DNA from: Clytia hemisphaerica
Taxonomy: Eukaryota; Cnidaria; Hydrozoa; Leptothecata; Clytiidae
Direction of reading: 5' to 3'
Assembly: GCA_902728285.1 (NCBI GenBank)
Contig: CACVBU010000262.1
Span: 310,001-374,000, forward strand
Length of the DNA: 64,000 bases
Shown: one piece after another, positions 23,327 through 35,300 of the stretch
How the letters are laid out: the number at the start of each line of letters is the position of its first letter
How positions within the stretch are numbered: position 1 is the first letter of the stretch
Made by a program: the position numbers and the translations under genes
The notes under the pieces: model-generated
The model's database searches: none
What the model saw: the letters and a program-made list of their open reading frames with translations, nothing else
What the model was told of the DNA's origin: nothing

Positions 23327-24697
23327 GCAGGCGCGTTGGTGACGTAATGGATAGAATAGTAGCCTTGTCCAAGGTAACTTTTTCATTAAATTTAAAGCTT
23401 AGCAGAGTTAGAGTAGAGTATTTTTTATATGAGCCCATTTTGTCGCAGGGAGTTTGTCAAGGAAACTTTCGGTTATGGTCTGTTTTCCACTTTCCACCAA
23501 GGGTTGAGATGAGATAAGGTGATGGGAAATCTTAATAAATATTTAGCGCATTAGCGATTCTCAGATAATCTCACGGGCAGCTGTATCACCTTCAATATTT
23601 TTCGGGATATTCGTATAAAGCCGAAAATGAGTGTCGCAGAAACTGAGCGCGGTTGGTGATATTTGCATGCAAAAATAACAAAGTGGAAACTTTTACAGCT
23701 GCTTTGATCGGTTAGAGCGAGCTTAACAAATCCAAACAAACGGGTGGCCAAAGTGTTAGCGAGATAATTAGCTCCAATCCAATTATGTTATGAAAGTTAT
23801 TATTTTCGTCTTTGTACTTTTGCCGCCGCAAAAACTAGTCAGAAAGGATTCAATGAAATTCAAAAAAAATTGATCTTGTGGAAAGGGAATTGCATGTTTC
23901 AACCTAATAATCCCCTTAATTAAGTTTCTACTTCCGAAGTGAAGCGTGCAAGCCCTCTCAAAATTCTAAAACGTCACGACACAGGTCTATGTGCACGAGG
24001 CCTTGTCTAGGTCAAGACTGGGTCAAGTCTTTATTAAAAATATATTTACCATCGTAGTATGATCGTATTAAATAGTTATGTACCTACCATATATTCTAAC
24101 TAAAGATCCAGACCTTTGCCGTGACTCTGCGATGGACTTGTGCTTTTCGGGGTCTATTGTTTTTCTCTTTTTTACTGTGAATTGTAATATCTTAAAATTT
24201 GTAAATTTTATTTAACAAAAGTAGTTATTTTTCTTTTTATGCATTTCACCAGTCGAAACTACGATAAAACACTATGTATATTGACTTTGAAGATAACTTT
24301 TTTATGACGAAAAATTAAAAGGGCCATTTTTGAATTCGAATTTTTTCTTTCGTTTCTTTCTCCTGAGTAAAGATTATTATAAGTTTTGCAGATTCCGTCC
24401 GTTCAATTTTTATTTCATCAAAATTCAACAATATCCGATTAAGATAATCTCAAATAAACTCATTCACTTCGTAATCACTTTTATGATTTTATTTGACAGT
24501 GGCGTGACGATTTTCTATTGTTTACATTTTATTTTGACAAAACGACAGTCGCTTTCACTTTCATTCTTTCCGCCAATTCGTAGAAAGAGAAATTTCCATG
24601 GAAACCATTGCGAAAGGCCACGCGATATTTTTCTTTTTTTTGCTTGAACCACATGTCATTTCTTTTGTTGTTATTAGATTTGTGAGTTGACATGGGG
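23327..24697. other. GPD2 3' flank and AT-rich spacer
   Basis: I see no gene. Frames such as 24330-24647 (plus) are Phe/Ile-rich and have the composition of translated AT-rich DNA. The GPD2 3' UTR must lie at the left of this stretch, but I could not pick its end. Confidence 0.4.
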
Positions 24698-24703
24698 CAG
24701 GTG

Positions 24704-25971
24704 TATGGTGGCCGAGGAAGGCAGTAACGAATTTTTCAAAATACCAGTGAAAATATCAATGCTATCAGAAAAATAAAAAAAAATTGAAAAAAATAAGAAA
24801 AAAAAATAAGAAAAATAAAAAAAAATAGAAAAATAAAAATAAAATGTAAAAAATAAAAAAGATGAAAAAAAAATAAAAAAAAAATAAAAAAAATATAAAA
24901 AAATTAAAAAAAAAATAAAAGAATAAAAAAAAAAATGAAAAAAGAAAATAAAAAAAAAAATGAAGAAATATAAAAAAAAAAAAAAATAAAAAAAAAAGAA
25001 ATGAAAAATAAAAAAAAAATAAAAAAGAAAAAAAAATCGTTTTTCAATGTAGCCGAGCGAGGCAATAGCTATACAAACACCTTGAACATGGCCGACAAGG
25101 GCAATAACTTTTTTTTCTATCAAGCCGAGCGAGGCAGTAGCTATACAAAGACCTTAAACATGGCCGACAAGGGCAATAATTGTAACTGCGTAACTGTGTA
25201 ACCCTGTAACTGCGTAACCCTGTAACTATGTAACCCTGTAACTGTGTAACCCTGTCACTATGTAACAGTGTAACTGTATACATCGTTGGAACGGAAATTT
25301 TATGCTGATTATGGAAACCCGGGTCTTAAAAAGACTATCCTGGACAAAATTGCAAACGAGGCAGGAGTTTGCACTCCGCCGTGGGGTATTTTTTCAATTT
25401 TACCTGTTTTAGAAACACCAAAAATCTCGTTTTTTCAATAAAAAATACCAACAGGAGAGCGCAGTAGAGCGTTTTGAGCCGATTTTTCTTTATTTTGTTA
25501 TACTTTCTTATTCTTTTATAGTATTTTTAGCAGGAAAATATTTTTGAACTTTTTTTGACACAATTTCAGTGGTTTATAGACTAGTTTTTGACGAATTTTA
25601 AGTAAAAATACTGCATTTTGGCACACAGTTACAAGGTTACAAGGTTACACAGTTACAAGGTTACACATTTACAAGGTTACACAGTTACCTGGTTACATGG
25701 TTACACAGTTACAAGGTTACAAGGTTACAAGGTTACACAGTTACAAGGTTACATAGTTACAAGGTTACATGGTTACATGATTACACAGTTACTAGGTTAA
25801 CAGTTACAAAGTTACAAGGTTACACAGTTACAAGGTTACACGTTTACAAGGTTACACAGTTACAAGGTTACACAGTTACAAGGTTACATGGTTACACAGT
25901 TACAAGGTTACAAGGTTACATGGTTACAGGGTTACACAGATACACAGTTACACATTCTTCATTTTTTTTTA

Positions 25972-26004
<33 letters not shown>

Positions 26005-26141
26005 CTTTTTTTTTTTTCTTATTTTTTTTTTTTTTTTTATTTATTTATTTTTTTTTTAAATTTATTTTTTATTTTTCTGATAGCATTGATATTTTCGCTG
26101 ACATTTTGAAAAATTCGTTACTGCCTTCCTCGGCCACCATA
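24704..26141. mobile_element. Fold-back element with poly(A)/poly(T) arms and minisatellite
   Basis: The element starts TATGGTGGCCGAGGAAGGCA and ends with the inverse, TGCCTTCCTCGGCCACCATA. The terminal repeats match for about 75 bp. A 6-bp duplication CAGGTG flanks it (24698-24703 and 26142-26147). Inside the left terminus is a run of about 250 bases that is almost only A with scattered T and G (24775-25035); inside the right terminus is the mirrored T-rich run (25960-26075). Next inward are inverted minisatellites: GTAACCCTGTAACTGTGTAA units at about 25184-25270 and GTTACAAGGTTACACA units at 25620-25955. The centre (about 25284-25617) is unique. Frames across it encode only low-complexity Phe or Tyr/Val/Thr/Leu repeats, so there is no gene. 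Confidence 0.8.
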
Positions 26142-26781
26142 CAGGTGGTGGACAATTAATTGACTATTTATTAACTTATTATGTCATTATTATAAGAAAG
26201 CAATGAAAAAATCTTTTGTGTCATTACAAATCGCTCACGGCTCGTGCTTTCTCTCTTGCGCTTGTCAATAAAAATCGTGCAATTTGATTGGCTCAAAAAG
26301 TAAACATTCCATCGAAAAGTACGGTGGTCAAAAAATAACAAACAGGACAGCTGAGTCGTGAGTGAACACAAGAGAATCAAAAAACTTTTTTTATAATGAA
26401 AGTGTAAATAATAGGTTCTACAAAACAAGCCATGTACCTGCAATAGAGATGAAGTTAGCATGAGGATGCACAAAGTGGGGGAAAGAGAGGGGAGATAAAA
26501 TGATTGAATCAAACCCCCATTCAACAAATCGTCAACAACTTTTTACATGAGTGGATGTGCTGCTGTTTTTGCAAGCTGCTAGCCAGGAAGAAGGTTAATT
26601 ATTTCCACGAAACTTTTCAACCAACATCACCACTATGGATTTATCAGGTATAAATCTTTTCAGTGCCTTTTTTTCTGATGGAAATTTTCTTATACCTCAA
26701 TACTTTCTACTGAACATTTTCTGGAATGGTTAGTTTTTTGGAAAAAGTGAGGGGGCTGAGAGAGAACGTTAACTTTTCATA

Positions 26782-27010
26782 CCGTGAAGTCGGGTAACTT
26801 GCATCAGTAGGGGGAAACTTGCATAGCAATCAACTAACTGACCAATCAAAGCAGCAAAATTTCAAAACAAAATAATCACGCAGCTCTGTTTGCAGCTCTA
26901 CTCTACCATTTTTGTTTTGATTTAACTTTGTATTTTAATGACCACCCCAGGTCATTCATTTGAGGGCTATGCATGTTAGCCTCCACTGATGCAAGTTCCC
27001 GATCTCACGG
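26782..27010. mobile_element. TIR element (MITE), family C copy 2
   Basis: Begins CCGTGAAGTCGGGTAACTTG and ends with the inverted GCAAGTTCCCGATCTCACGG, with TA at both sides (26780-26781, 27011-27012). The right half matches the copy at 5016-5233 closely, while the left half has diverged. Confidence 0.7.
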
Positions 27011-27113
27011 TACATTATGTTTTTAAAGACGGGCCTTGCCTGGCTAAGAAGCAACTAATAATCGTGTTTTTGGAACTTTTTTGACAAGAATTAATTTTGG
27101 TAAATATTTGTTA

Positions 27114-27403
27114 CACGTTTTTTTTTTTATAAGGAACACGTTTAAGGAACTCGAGGCTGAAAATGGTTCAAAAAATAAGGAATTGTTAAGGAACTGCTCA
27201 AGCTGAGAATAAGTGGATTTTGAAAATAATGTACCTTATTGGGACTAATTTGACCAAATTTTGATCTTTCAAGGGGCAAAAAGTTCAAAATTTCCTATGT
27301 AGTAAGGAACTCGATAAGGAACTTTGAGACTGAAATTCTCTGTAAAAATAAGGAACTCCAGGCTCAGAGCAAAGTTAAGGTTCCTTATAAAAAAAAAAAC
27401 GTG
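27114..27403. mobile_element. TIR element with CACGTTTTTT ends
   Basis: CACGTTTTTTTTTTATAAGG at 27114 is mirrored by CCTTATAAAAAAAAAAACGT ending near 27402, with TA flanks (27112-27113, 27404-27405). The interior repeats AAGGAACTCGA-type blocks (AAGGAAC occurs about seven times). Short stretches like its end recur near 48810 and 61245. Confidence 0.65.
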
Positions 27404-27654
27404 TATATAATTTAACTAATTTTCGCAACTGCTGCCCACTAAAATTAACTTATTTGTATTGTATTACTTGAAATTAACCCCTTATTTTTTGCCAGAACAC
27501 TAGCTAATTTTGAAGCAAAAATGAACTGTCAAAATTAGATGGGAATGATAGAAAGGTTGGAATCTCAGGGTGTCAAAAATAATAGAAAGGTTAGAACCGC
27601 TGATTGCTACATAAACAGTCAGAGAGGATAAACATCTTTTTTTAATCTCTAAGA

Positions 27655-27701
27655 GGGGTGTCAGAACTACATGAGGGATGTCGACATTAGACCAAATTTG
27701 A
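27655..27701. mobile_element. Terminal fragment of family B MITE
   Basis: GGTGTCAGAACTACATGAGG followed by GATGTCGACATTAGACCAAA matches the right-hand terminal repeat of the element at 4771-4987. The other end was not found nearby. Confidence 0.5.
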
Positions 27702-29347
27702 TATTTTCAAATATATTTTACTGTTTGTCAAAATAGTTCTTGTCAAAATTAATTGTCAAAAAAGTTCTTGTCAAAATTTATTGCCTTTGTATTGTCAAAT
27801 TTTTGAGAAATTGAGAAATTTTTACCTAAACAATTAAAATTTCTCAACGATTTTGGCTACCTTTCAAAGCAGGTTTTTGCTGCATCCTTTCAATGAAAAT
27901 GATATCTTTTGAGTATTTCTGACAAAGAGTAAATAATTATTAATTACTAAAAGGAATTAAAACAGAGGTGGCAACTCACATGCATTTAGCGTGAAATTAT
28001 GTATTTCCACGCTGTCACACACAATTTTTGAACCATTTGATTTCTCATGCACTTTGATTTTGAGAAAAGTTTCCCTGATTTTCTGTTTATTGCCAGAATA
28101 TTTCCCTGATTTTCCAATTTCCGGAAGAACGTTTCTCCGATTTGGGTTTTTCCTAAAACAGAAAATAAATTAAAATCAAGATTTTGGTTTTCACTTCAAA
28201 TTTTTTATCTCATACAAAGAAGTTGACATTCTGATTAAAATAGAGCTTTTTCTGTACAGAAGTATATATACATTCTAGATAGATTTATCATCCCAGAAAT
28301 ATATTTTTAACATGAAATGAATGCATTTCAAGAATTTTTACACATTTTTAAGAACTACTTTATTTGCTTTTTACTAAAATTATTTTTCAAGGTAGTTTTA
28401 GAAGAAACCTGTTTTCCTTTATTTGACTATAGTAAAGAAAAGATATTTTCAAAATTTTTGGAGATTCAATTTTCCCTAACCAATGAGGATAATTTTACAC
28501 TGAGTAAAATAATTCTGTTGTATCTTAAAATTTATCCTTTTTGAAATTTTAAGTCAAAACTAAGGTATATGCAAATTCAAGCTCAATAAGAGCATTTTCA
28601 ATTCAAGCTGAGACAAAAAGATTATCATCATTTACTTAAAATTTAGTTTTTAAAAATTTCGTAAGAAAAAGTATGTGAACTCAATTTTAATATCAATATA
28701 AATGTTTGAGATGTCAAGAGAATTGAGTCCATTTGCAAATAATTATGATATTGCTTTAAGATCATTTCAATTACCCTTGCAGTATAATGATTTGTTTGAA
28801 AAATATTGCACAGGGCATAATATGCAGTTGAATTTTGTAATTTTGTCTAAAGAGTTATATTTGACTTGTTAATATTAACATGAAACTGACCCTAGGATGA
28901 ATTTTCCTTTATTGGAAGGTGTTCTTTAAGGTCTCCACAAGTTCAATAAGCTTTAGTGAAAAAGTAGAATGAAAACATGAATATTCAGTCAACCGAAATT
29001 TCTTTTGAACTGAACTACTCACAAACTTTCATTATAATGAAAAAGCTTTATTTGAAAATTTATTTTCAATCACTTTGCTTTGAGCTTGAATTAATATTGT
29101 TGTAAAACATATAGGGCCATTCTACTTCTCTTTACATTATATAGTTTTCAGAGAAAAAACTTTCCTTTATTTCTTATATTCCTTCTGACAGACCATCATT
29201 CATGAAAGAAAATTTGTTAAAAAAATATTTTTCAGGGAGCTTTATCCATGAAAGAATCTTCATTTTTCCTCAACAGTAGAAGAAAAACTCAGAGGAAAGA
29301 AAATCTATATTAGTGTCTCTCATTGTTCTTTTTTGATGTTCTTTATA
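27702..29347. other. AT-rich spacer upstream of FBXO11
   Basis: No gene or repeat family is recognised here. It presumably contains the FBXO11 5' UTR exon or promoter. A splice acceptor (TTCTTTATAG) at 29348 suggests at least one non-coding exon upstream, but I could not locate it. Confidence 0.35.
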
Positions 29348-29356
29348 GAAAATCTT

Positions 29357-32300
29357 ATGGTGAATTATATATCTGTCATGCCACCTTCAAAGAGACAATC
29401 AGAAATACAACAACCTGCAAGGAAAAGTTTTTCTTTTGGAACAACAATATCAGAGGTAAGTGCAAGACCAGCAGAAAATAAATAGGCTTTGTTTTTTCAA
29501 CTGGATTTAAACTTTTAACTTCAGATGAAAGTTAAAGATGGATGGGATTTTAAAAGTCTCAAAGTGAATTTTTCCACGAGTTTCAAACTCAATAAAATCA
29601 AAAGAAGTTATTTTGGGATTTCCATCCTGTAAAGATATAGTTTTATTTTATATGTATTTTCTGTACAGGAAGATGATAGAAAATTGTCTAGTCGAATACA
29701 GAAAAGCATATACTTATTGGCTTCTTATTTATTTCCTCTAGAAAACGCTTTTCAAAAGGCAACGTGTGGAACGCCATTATTCGCTGTCCAATCTCACAGG
29801 TAACCTATTCTTATATCTATTAAAAATGTTTTCTAAATTTACTGATCAGTTGAGTAGATTTTCCCACAATTGTTCGTTTCTCTTCTTTACTTTGAGCCCT
29901 GTATAGAATGATTGTGATAAAGAGAGACAGTGCACAATGAATTTGTGGTGGGAAATGAGCAAAGATCAAAGCTTTTGAATAATGAAACACTTTTGATGTA
30001 TAAAGGTGGTAGATAGTTCTTTTTGTTTTTGACCACCACTCTACAGTTTATTTACAACTTCTTAAATAAAACAAACTTCTCTTCTCTTTTATAAAGTATC
30101 TCCTAAAATAAGATTACTGCCTAGAAAAGAAAAATATCTTTTATTTGAAAAAAAAATCAAAAATGATCAAAACGTTTGAAACAGACAAAAGAATCATGTT
30201 TTTGGAGGAACACCTATTTTGAAAGTTCATTGAATCTGTGCTTTTCAATTTCTTTTGTTTCCCTTTGTAACATGCTGAAAGTGAGTTGAGAAATATAATG
30301 CAGCATGTATTTCATAGTGAACAAAAAGTGTTTGGTTGACCATAAACACTGCTTTCAGTTCGTTCCCTCTTGTTTAGGGTGGCTTCTATAAAATTTGTTA
30401 TTTTTTCTTCCTTTCTCTTTGGGTTAGGAGAAGAAAAATCTCTCCTGGGACATTATTTGATGAATTTGAAATAGTTATATTGAAAGGTGATCGATTTTTT
30501 TGTTGTGTGTCTTCATTGGGGCTGAGTGTGTGGATTAATGAAAATAGGAACTCAAATAAATTTGGGATAATTTCTACAGCAGCATGAGACTAAACAAAAC
30601 CGTTTCAACCAGTAAGTTTTTTTCTTCCTTCTTTCCATCATTTCTATACAAACCATTTCAAAAAAGTTCTTCCTTCATCCCAAATATATATACTATAACT
30701 TTTTTTCTAACACTATCTAAAGGTCTGCTAGGTAGATGGAGGTGGGTTCCAATTTGGTTCACATAAATTGATCTATTTTACACTTTGCATAATGGAAACA
30801 GTAAACAATTGGCCTTCTACTACCTCAATACTTCCTTATTTAATGCACAGTCAATCTTTTAAAAAGGCAACAGTTTTATTTATCAAAAGAGGAGGGGAAA
30901 ATGTCTTTATAGACTTTCTTCTTCAGCTCACACATGCATAGATAGGATTCTGAACATTTTTCCTATATCATTTCATTTTCGCTTGCTTTTAGATCTTCAT
31001 AATGAAAGAAAATTTTACTTCTTCTATTTTACATTCCTTCCAAACTTAATATTTGTATTTTGTTGACCCCTTTAAAAAGTCTTCTTTTCTTTTTCTCTTG
31101 ACCAAAGGCTGAAAAAGGGCCCTTCTTATCTCTCTAATTAAAGAGAACCTAAATTTTTCTTTGTTATGATGTTTCAACATGTTATAGACATTATGGTTTG
31201 TTTTTGAAAGATAGAAATATACTTCTTCTACGTGCTGGACGAATAGAGGCATATAGTTAAGAGAGGGGAGAAAACTGACACTTTTCCTTGTTGCATATTT
31301 TGTTTTGCATGTATACTCTTTCCATTCTCATATTGATTGGAAAGTGTAGGAAAAGAAATAAGATCAGTTCTCTTTTACTTGGACCATCAATAACCAATAT
31401 TTGGGGACCTGTATAAATGGTTTTACTCAAAAGAAAAATAAAGAGAATGACGTTTAAAAATTTTTCTAACTGATAAATTTTTTCCTTTTTTTTTCAAAAG
31501 AATTCCAAATTGATACATAGAGATCTCTTTCATTTGAACTTCACGTTATACCCCATGCACATTCAAGTGTAGATTTTTCTGGTTGTTTTTCCTCTTCTCT
31601 TATTGTTAAAAGAGTGTTTTTATATGGAAAAAATAGGCCTAGCTCGGTAGTTTTTGGTTTCATCTCCTTATGCTGTGTTTCCTTATTGTTCTTCATAATT
31701 TTTCAACATTTTTCATTTTTTCTTCTTTTTGCAGACATAGTTCTTTCGGTAGATTCTCTCCCACATAATGTCATCAACACTCCAATCGCTACAGCCACTG
31801 AAATCTCCATGAATTACCTACAAAAGTTGATCCCTGATGAGGTATTACTGAAGATCTGTCATTATGTGCGCCCTAAAGATCTGTGTCGCCTTGCATGCAC
31901 CTGTAAGAGGATTTATGAGATTTGCGAAGACAATAAATTATGGTAAGTTGAAATCTTGTTGTACAATGTTGTGTAAAACATTTTTTCGTTGATCTGTTTG
32001 CACATGAACGAGCCAATGTTGATTATCAACAGTCAGTATTTTTTCTTTTTTTCGACATGCATTTAATTTTCTTACAAGTTGAAATATTAAATTATATTAT
32101 GTTGTAATGATCTGTTTGTTACTTTTTAGGGAAAGGCTTCATCGTCAAATATACACATTAGATTATCCATTACAAAAGACGAAGAATAATCTTTATGAGG
32201 TTGTGTCACTTATCAGCGGTCCTGGAAGGCCGGAAACCTACTGGAAGAAGTTCTTTCCTCTTTTGTATGGAGCCCACCATGTCTCTAAAGATCAACAGCT

Positions 32301-35300
32301 ATCAAGACAATTGCAACATCTAGGAAGAAAGGTATGTACGTTTGACGTTTTCGTCTTATTAAAATTAAGGTTTTTAGAAGAAAATTGCTATTTGAAAGAC
32401 TTTAGCTGGAAAACTGTTTGTCCTATATTTAACCTTTTTGTTTATGGAGTCTTTTGTTTCTGAAGAGGCAACGTGTAAAGATATGGAGGTTTGAAGTCAA
32501 AAGATAAGAAATAGGGCCATGCCCTTTGGACCAAAACAATGGATACTATTTAGGGGAGAATAGAATGAAAAAGAAATTTGCCATAGACCAGTGGCATATG
32601 GTTGACAGAATATATTTTTGTTATTTCATAACATTGATACAATAAAAGGCCAATCCTACGTGGATAAAACCTTGTAAATCCGTCTCCTGCAGTTTACAAA
32701 GGTTTCATGAATCCTTATTTCCTTTTTCTTTTTTGTTCACACAGTGCTATGGTTCCATAGAAGAAGCCTTGAACAACAAAGCTCCCATAATCCTTGTCCA
32801 TTCTGGTACTTATGAAGAAAGTGTGGAAGTTAACCACCAAGTCACGATCATCGGAACTGGTAAAGAAGAAAACACCACCATTTATTATTCATTGTGTTAT
32901 TTTGAAGTACCGAACCCCCTTTTGTTTTCATTTTCAATCTTTTTTCAGTGGTTTTAACTGTATCAGACTACAGTTGTTCCAGACCTATTAAACTTTTATC
33001 AGCCTAATCTACGTAAGCCTTTTTCAATAGATATGGTTGCCAATTTGAATTCCCTTTATGCTTTCTAGTCCAATTTTAGTTTGACCTAGGACCCCCTCTA
33101 AAACGTGTCTTTTTCTCTTAATCTAATCAGATTGAACTTTTGTTCATTATTAACTCCATGCCTTAAATCTTCTCGTTTAAAGGTATCCCTGGAACTCCCT
33201 CCGAAACATGCATCACAAATACATCCAAAACGATTTTCCGTTTCGGACCTCAAGCTGCAAAAAGCATCATAGCTTTCCTCTCCATTTCAATTCTCCGCGA
33301 TGAAGCGAGTTCTTCTGTTGGGTATTGTCTTGATGTTGGACAGGACAGTTCACCTATCATTCAGAATTGTCACATTACATCCAAAAGCACTTGTAAGTTC
33401 TTTTAATAGGGAAATCTGTAATTATGATTAAGTACAGAGATTTACTTTCATCAGTTTCTTAAATTTAAGGAAAAACTCGGAATCTTTTGGGTAAAATGAA
33501 TGAGGAAGACTTCTTTGAAAAACAAAGTACTTTAATCAGTAAAATTCCCAATAGATTTTTCTTTTGAACAATTGATTAGGAATCTCGTCTTTTGTCAACA
33601 GGTAATTCTTTTTTAGACTTAGCACTTTCCTTATCTTCCACAAGAAAGCGCTTTTCATTTTTCTGGTTTGAACTTTCCATCAAAATAAGTCATAAATATT
33701 TGCTTTATGCTAATGAAAGGTCTACAAAAAGTCCTTTTGCAAACTGGTTCGTAGATTAGTTCTAGATTATTTTCCCATTGAGCTTTATTCAACAGAAACC
33801 TCACTTTTTCCTCTCATGAAAAAAGTTTATAGATCAAAGTCTGATTGGAACCCTATTCTTCTTTTCAAACCCCTTTTTTCGTATTTGCCCTTTGAAGTGG
33901 GCCAGGGTTAAAATAAGTTAAGTAAGATGGCTCGTTTGTTTAACCAATCATGAATTTATCATAAGACCATGTCTATACATTTTATTATATAGTATAAAAA
34001 CACTTACAGAATAACTTTTATTGTTAAACGAGTACTGAAGGTAAAGAGGCACCAAGAAATATTTGACCCAATGAAAATGTCAAGATGTCAAGATAATCAG
34101 ATTAACGTCTTTAGATTTTTGCCAAAAAAAAAATTTTTAACTTGATTTTTCTTGGAGACAGGCTTTTATTAAATAACTGACTTCTTTTCGTTTAACTCTA
34201 GGCGTAGCAGCTGTTCATGTGCATGGTCCTGGAAGTTCACCCAAAGTTGTCCGTTGTAAAATCTCTGAATGCAACAATGTTGGTCTTTATATTCATGATG
34301 GAGCACAAGGTGTCTTCGAAGACAATGAGATTTCGTCCAATCGCTTGGCAGGTGTTTGGGTAAAGACACAAGCCAACCCTATTATGAAACGTAATGAAAT
34401 TTGCCATGGCAAAGATGCTGGTTTCTTCATCTTTGACGGGGGAATGGTAAGTGATATTTATTATAATTTTTCTAAATCAATGGATGATAGATTATCCCTC
34501 GACAATCATTTTATACCCTGTTTTGATATTTTTTTTGCTGCAATGCTTTATTCCTTTTACTTTGAGGCTTTTTAAAAATCGAAATCCTTAACCAGGAGGC
34601 GACACACAACCCATAATCCTTTTAACCTCTCATAACTTGAGTCTAAAGATTTAACAAAATTCTATTAATCTTGATGTCAGACCGCAGTAAAAAAAGTGCC
34701 TCAGAAAGATTGTCTGGAAACATAATCCTTGAACGACCGGCTCCCCTCACTCCTACGAGCGAGAGATTTTTTTTTTTACTCCAATCCCTGGTAATGTGAT
34801 TCTTGTGTAATGTTCAAAATAAGTCGTTTCCCTATGAAAGGAAGTGTCTGATGTTAATTATATCAAAGCAGAGAACCAGGTCCATCAAGTCTGATTGTTT
34901 TTCATTCCAATTTTTCCCATCAGGGATACTACGAAGAAAACAATGTCCACAGTAATCGCATCGCTGGAATCGAGGTCCGGTCTGAAGCCAACCCGACCGT
35001 AGTTCGGTGCCATATTCATCACGGGTTTACCGGTGGTATTTATGTACACGACAGCGGGCGTGGTGAATTTCTTTGCAATCAAATTCATTCTAACACTTTC
35101 GCTGGTGTATGGGTGACGTCTGGTAGTAACCCAACTATCAAGTAAGTTTTCCACAGATTATCTTCCTTTCTGTACCAAAGAAACTTATTTATTTTATTTG
35201 TGTATGTGTTTTTTGTTTCTGATTAATATCTTGATTTCTGAATCAAAACCTTTTCGTTCAAATTTATGCCAAGAGCCTCAACTATATTCAGTTTTAAATC

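Noticed and set aside
24674..25123. 149-codon minus-strand frame, mostly Phe
   Set aside because: It is the translation of the A-rich arm of the fold-back element and has no protein-like composition.
25618..25800. Open frames of Tyr/Val/Thr/Leu/Gln repeats on both arms (also 25044-25283 minus)
   Set aside because: They are minisatellite translation; the unit length keeps frames open by chance.
25184..25955. CRISPR-like array in the GTTACAAGG repeats
   Set aside because: Units are contiguous without unique spacers, in a eukaryotic genome with introns; it is a minisatellite.
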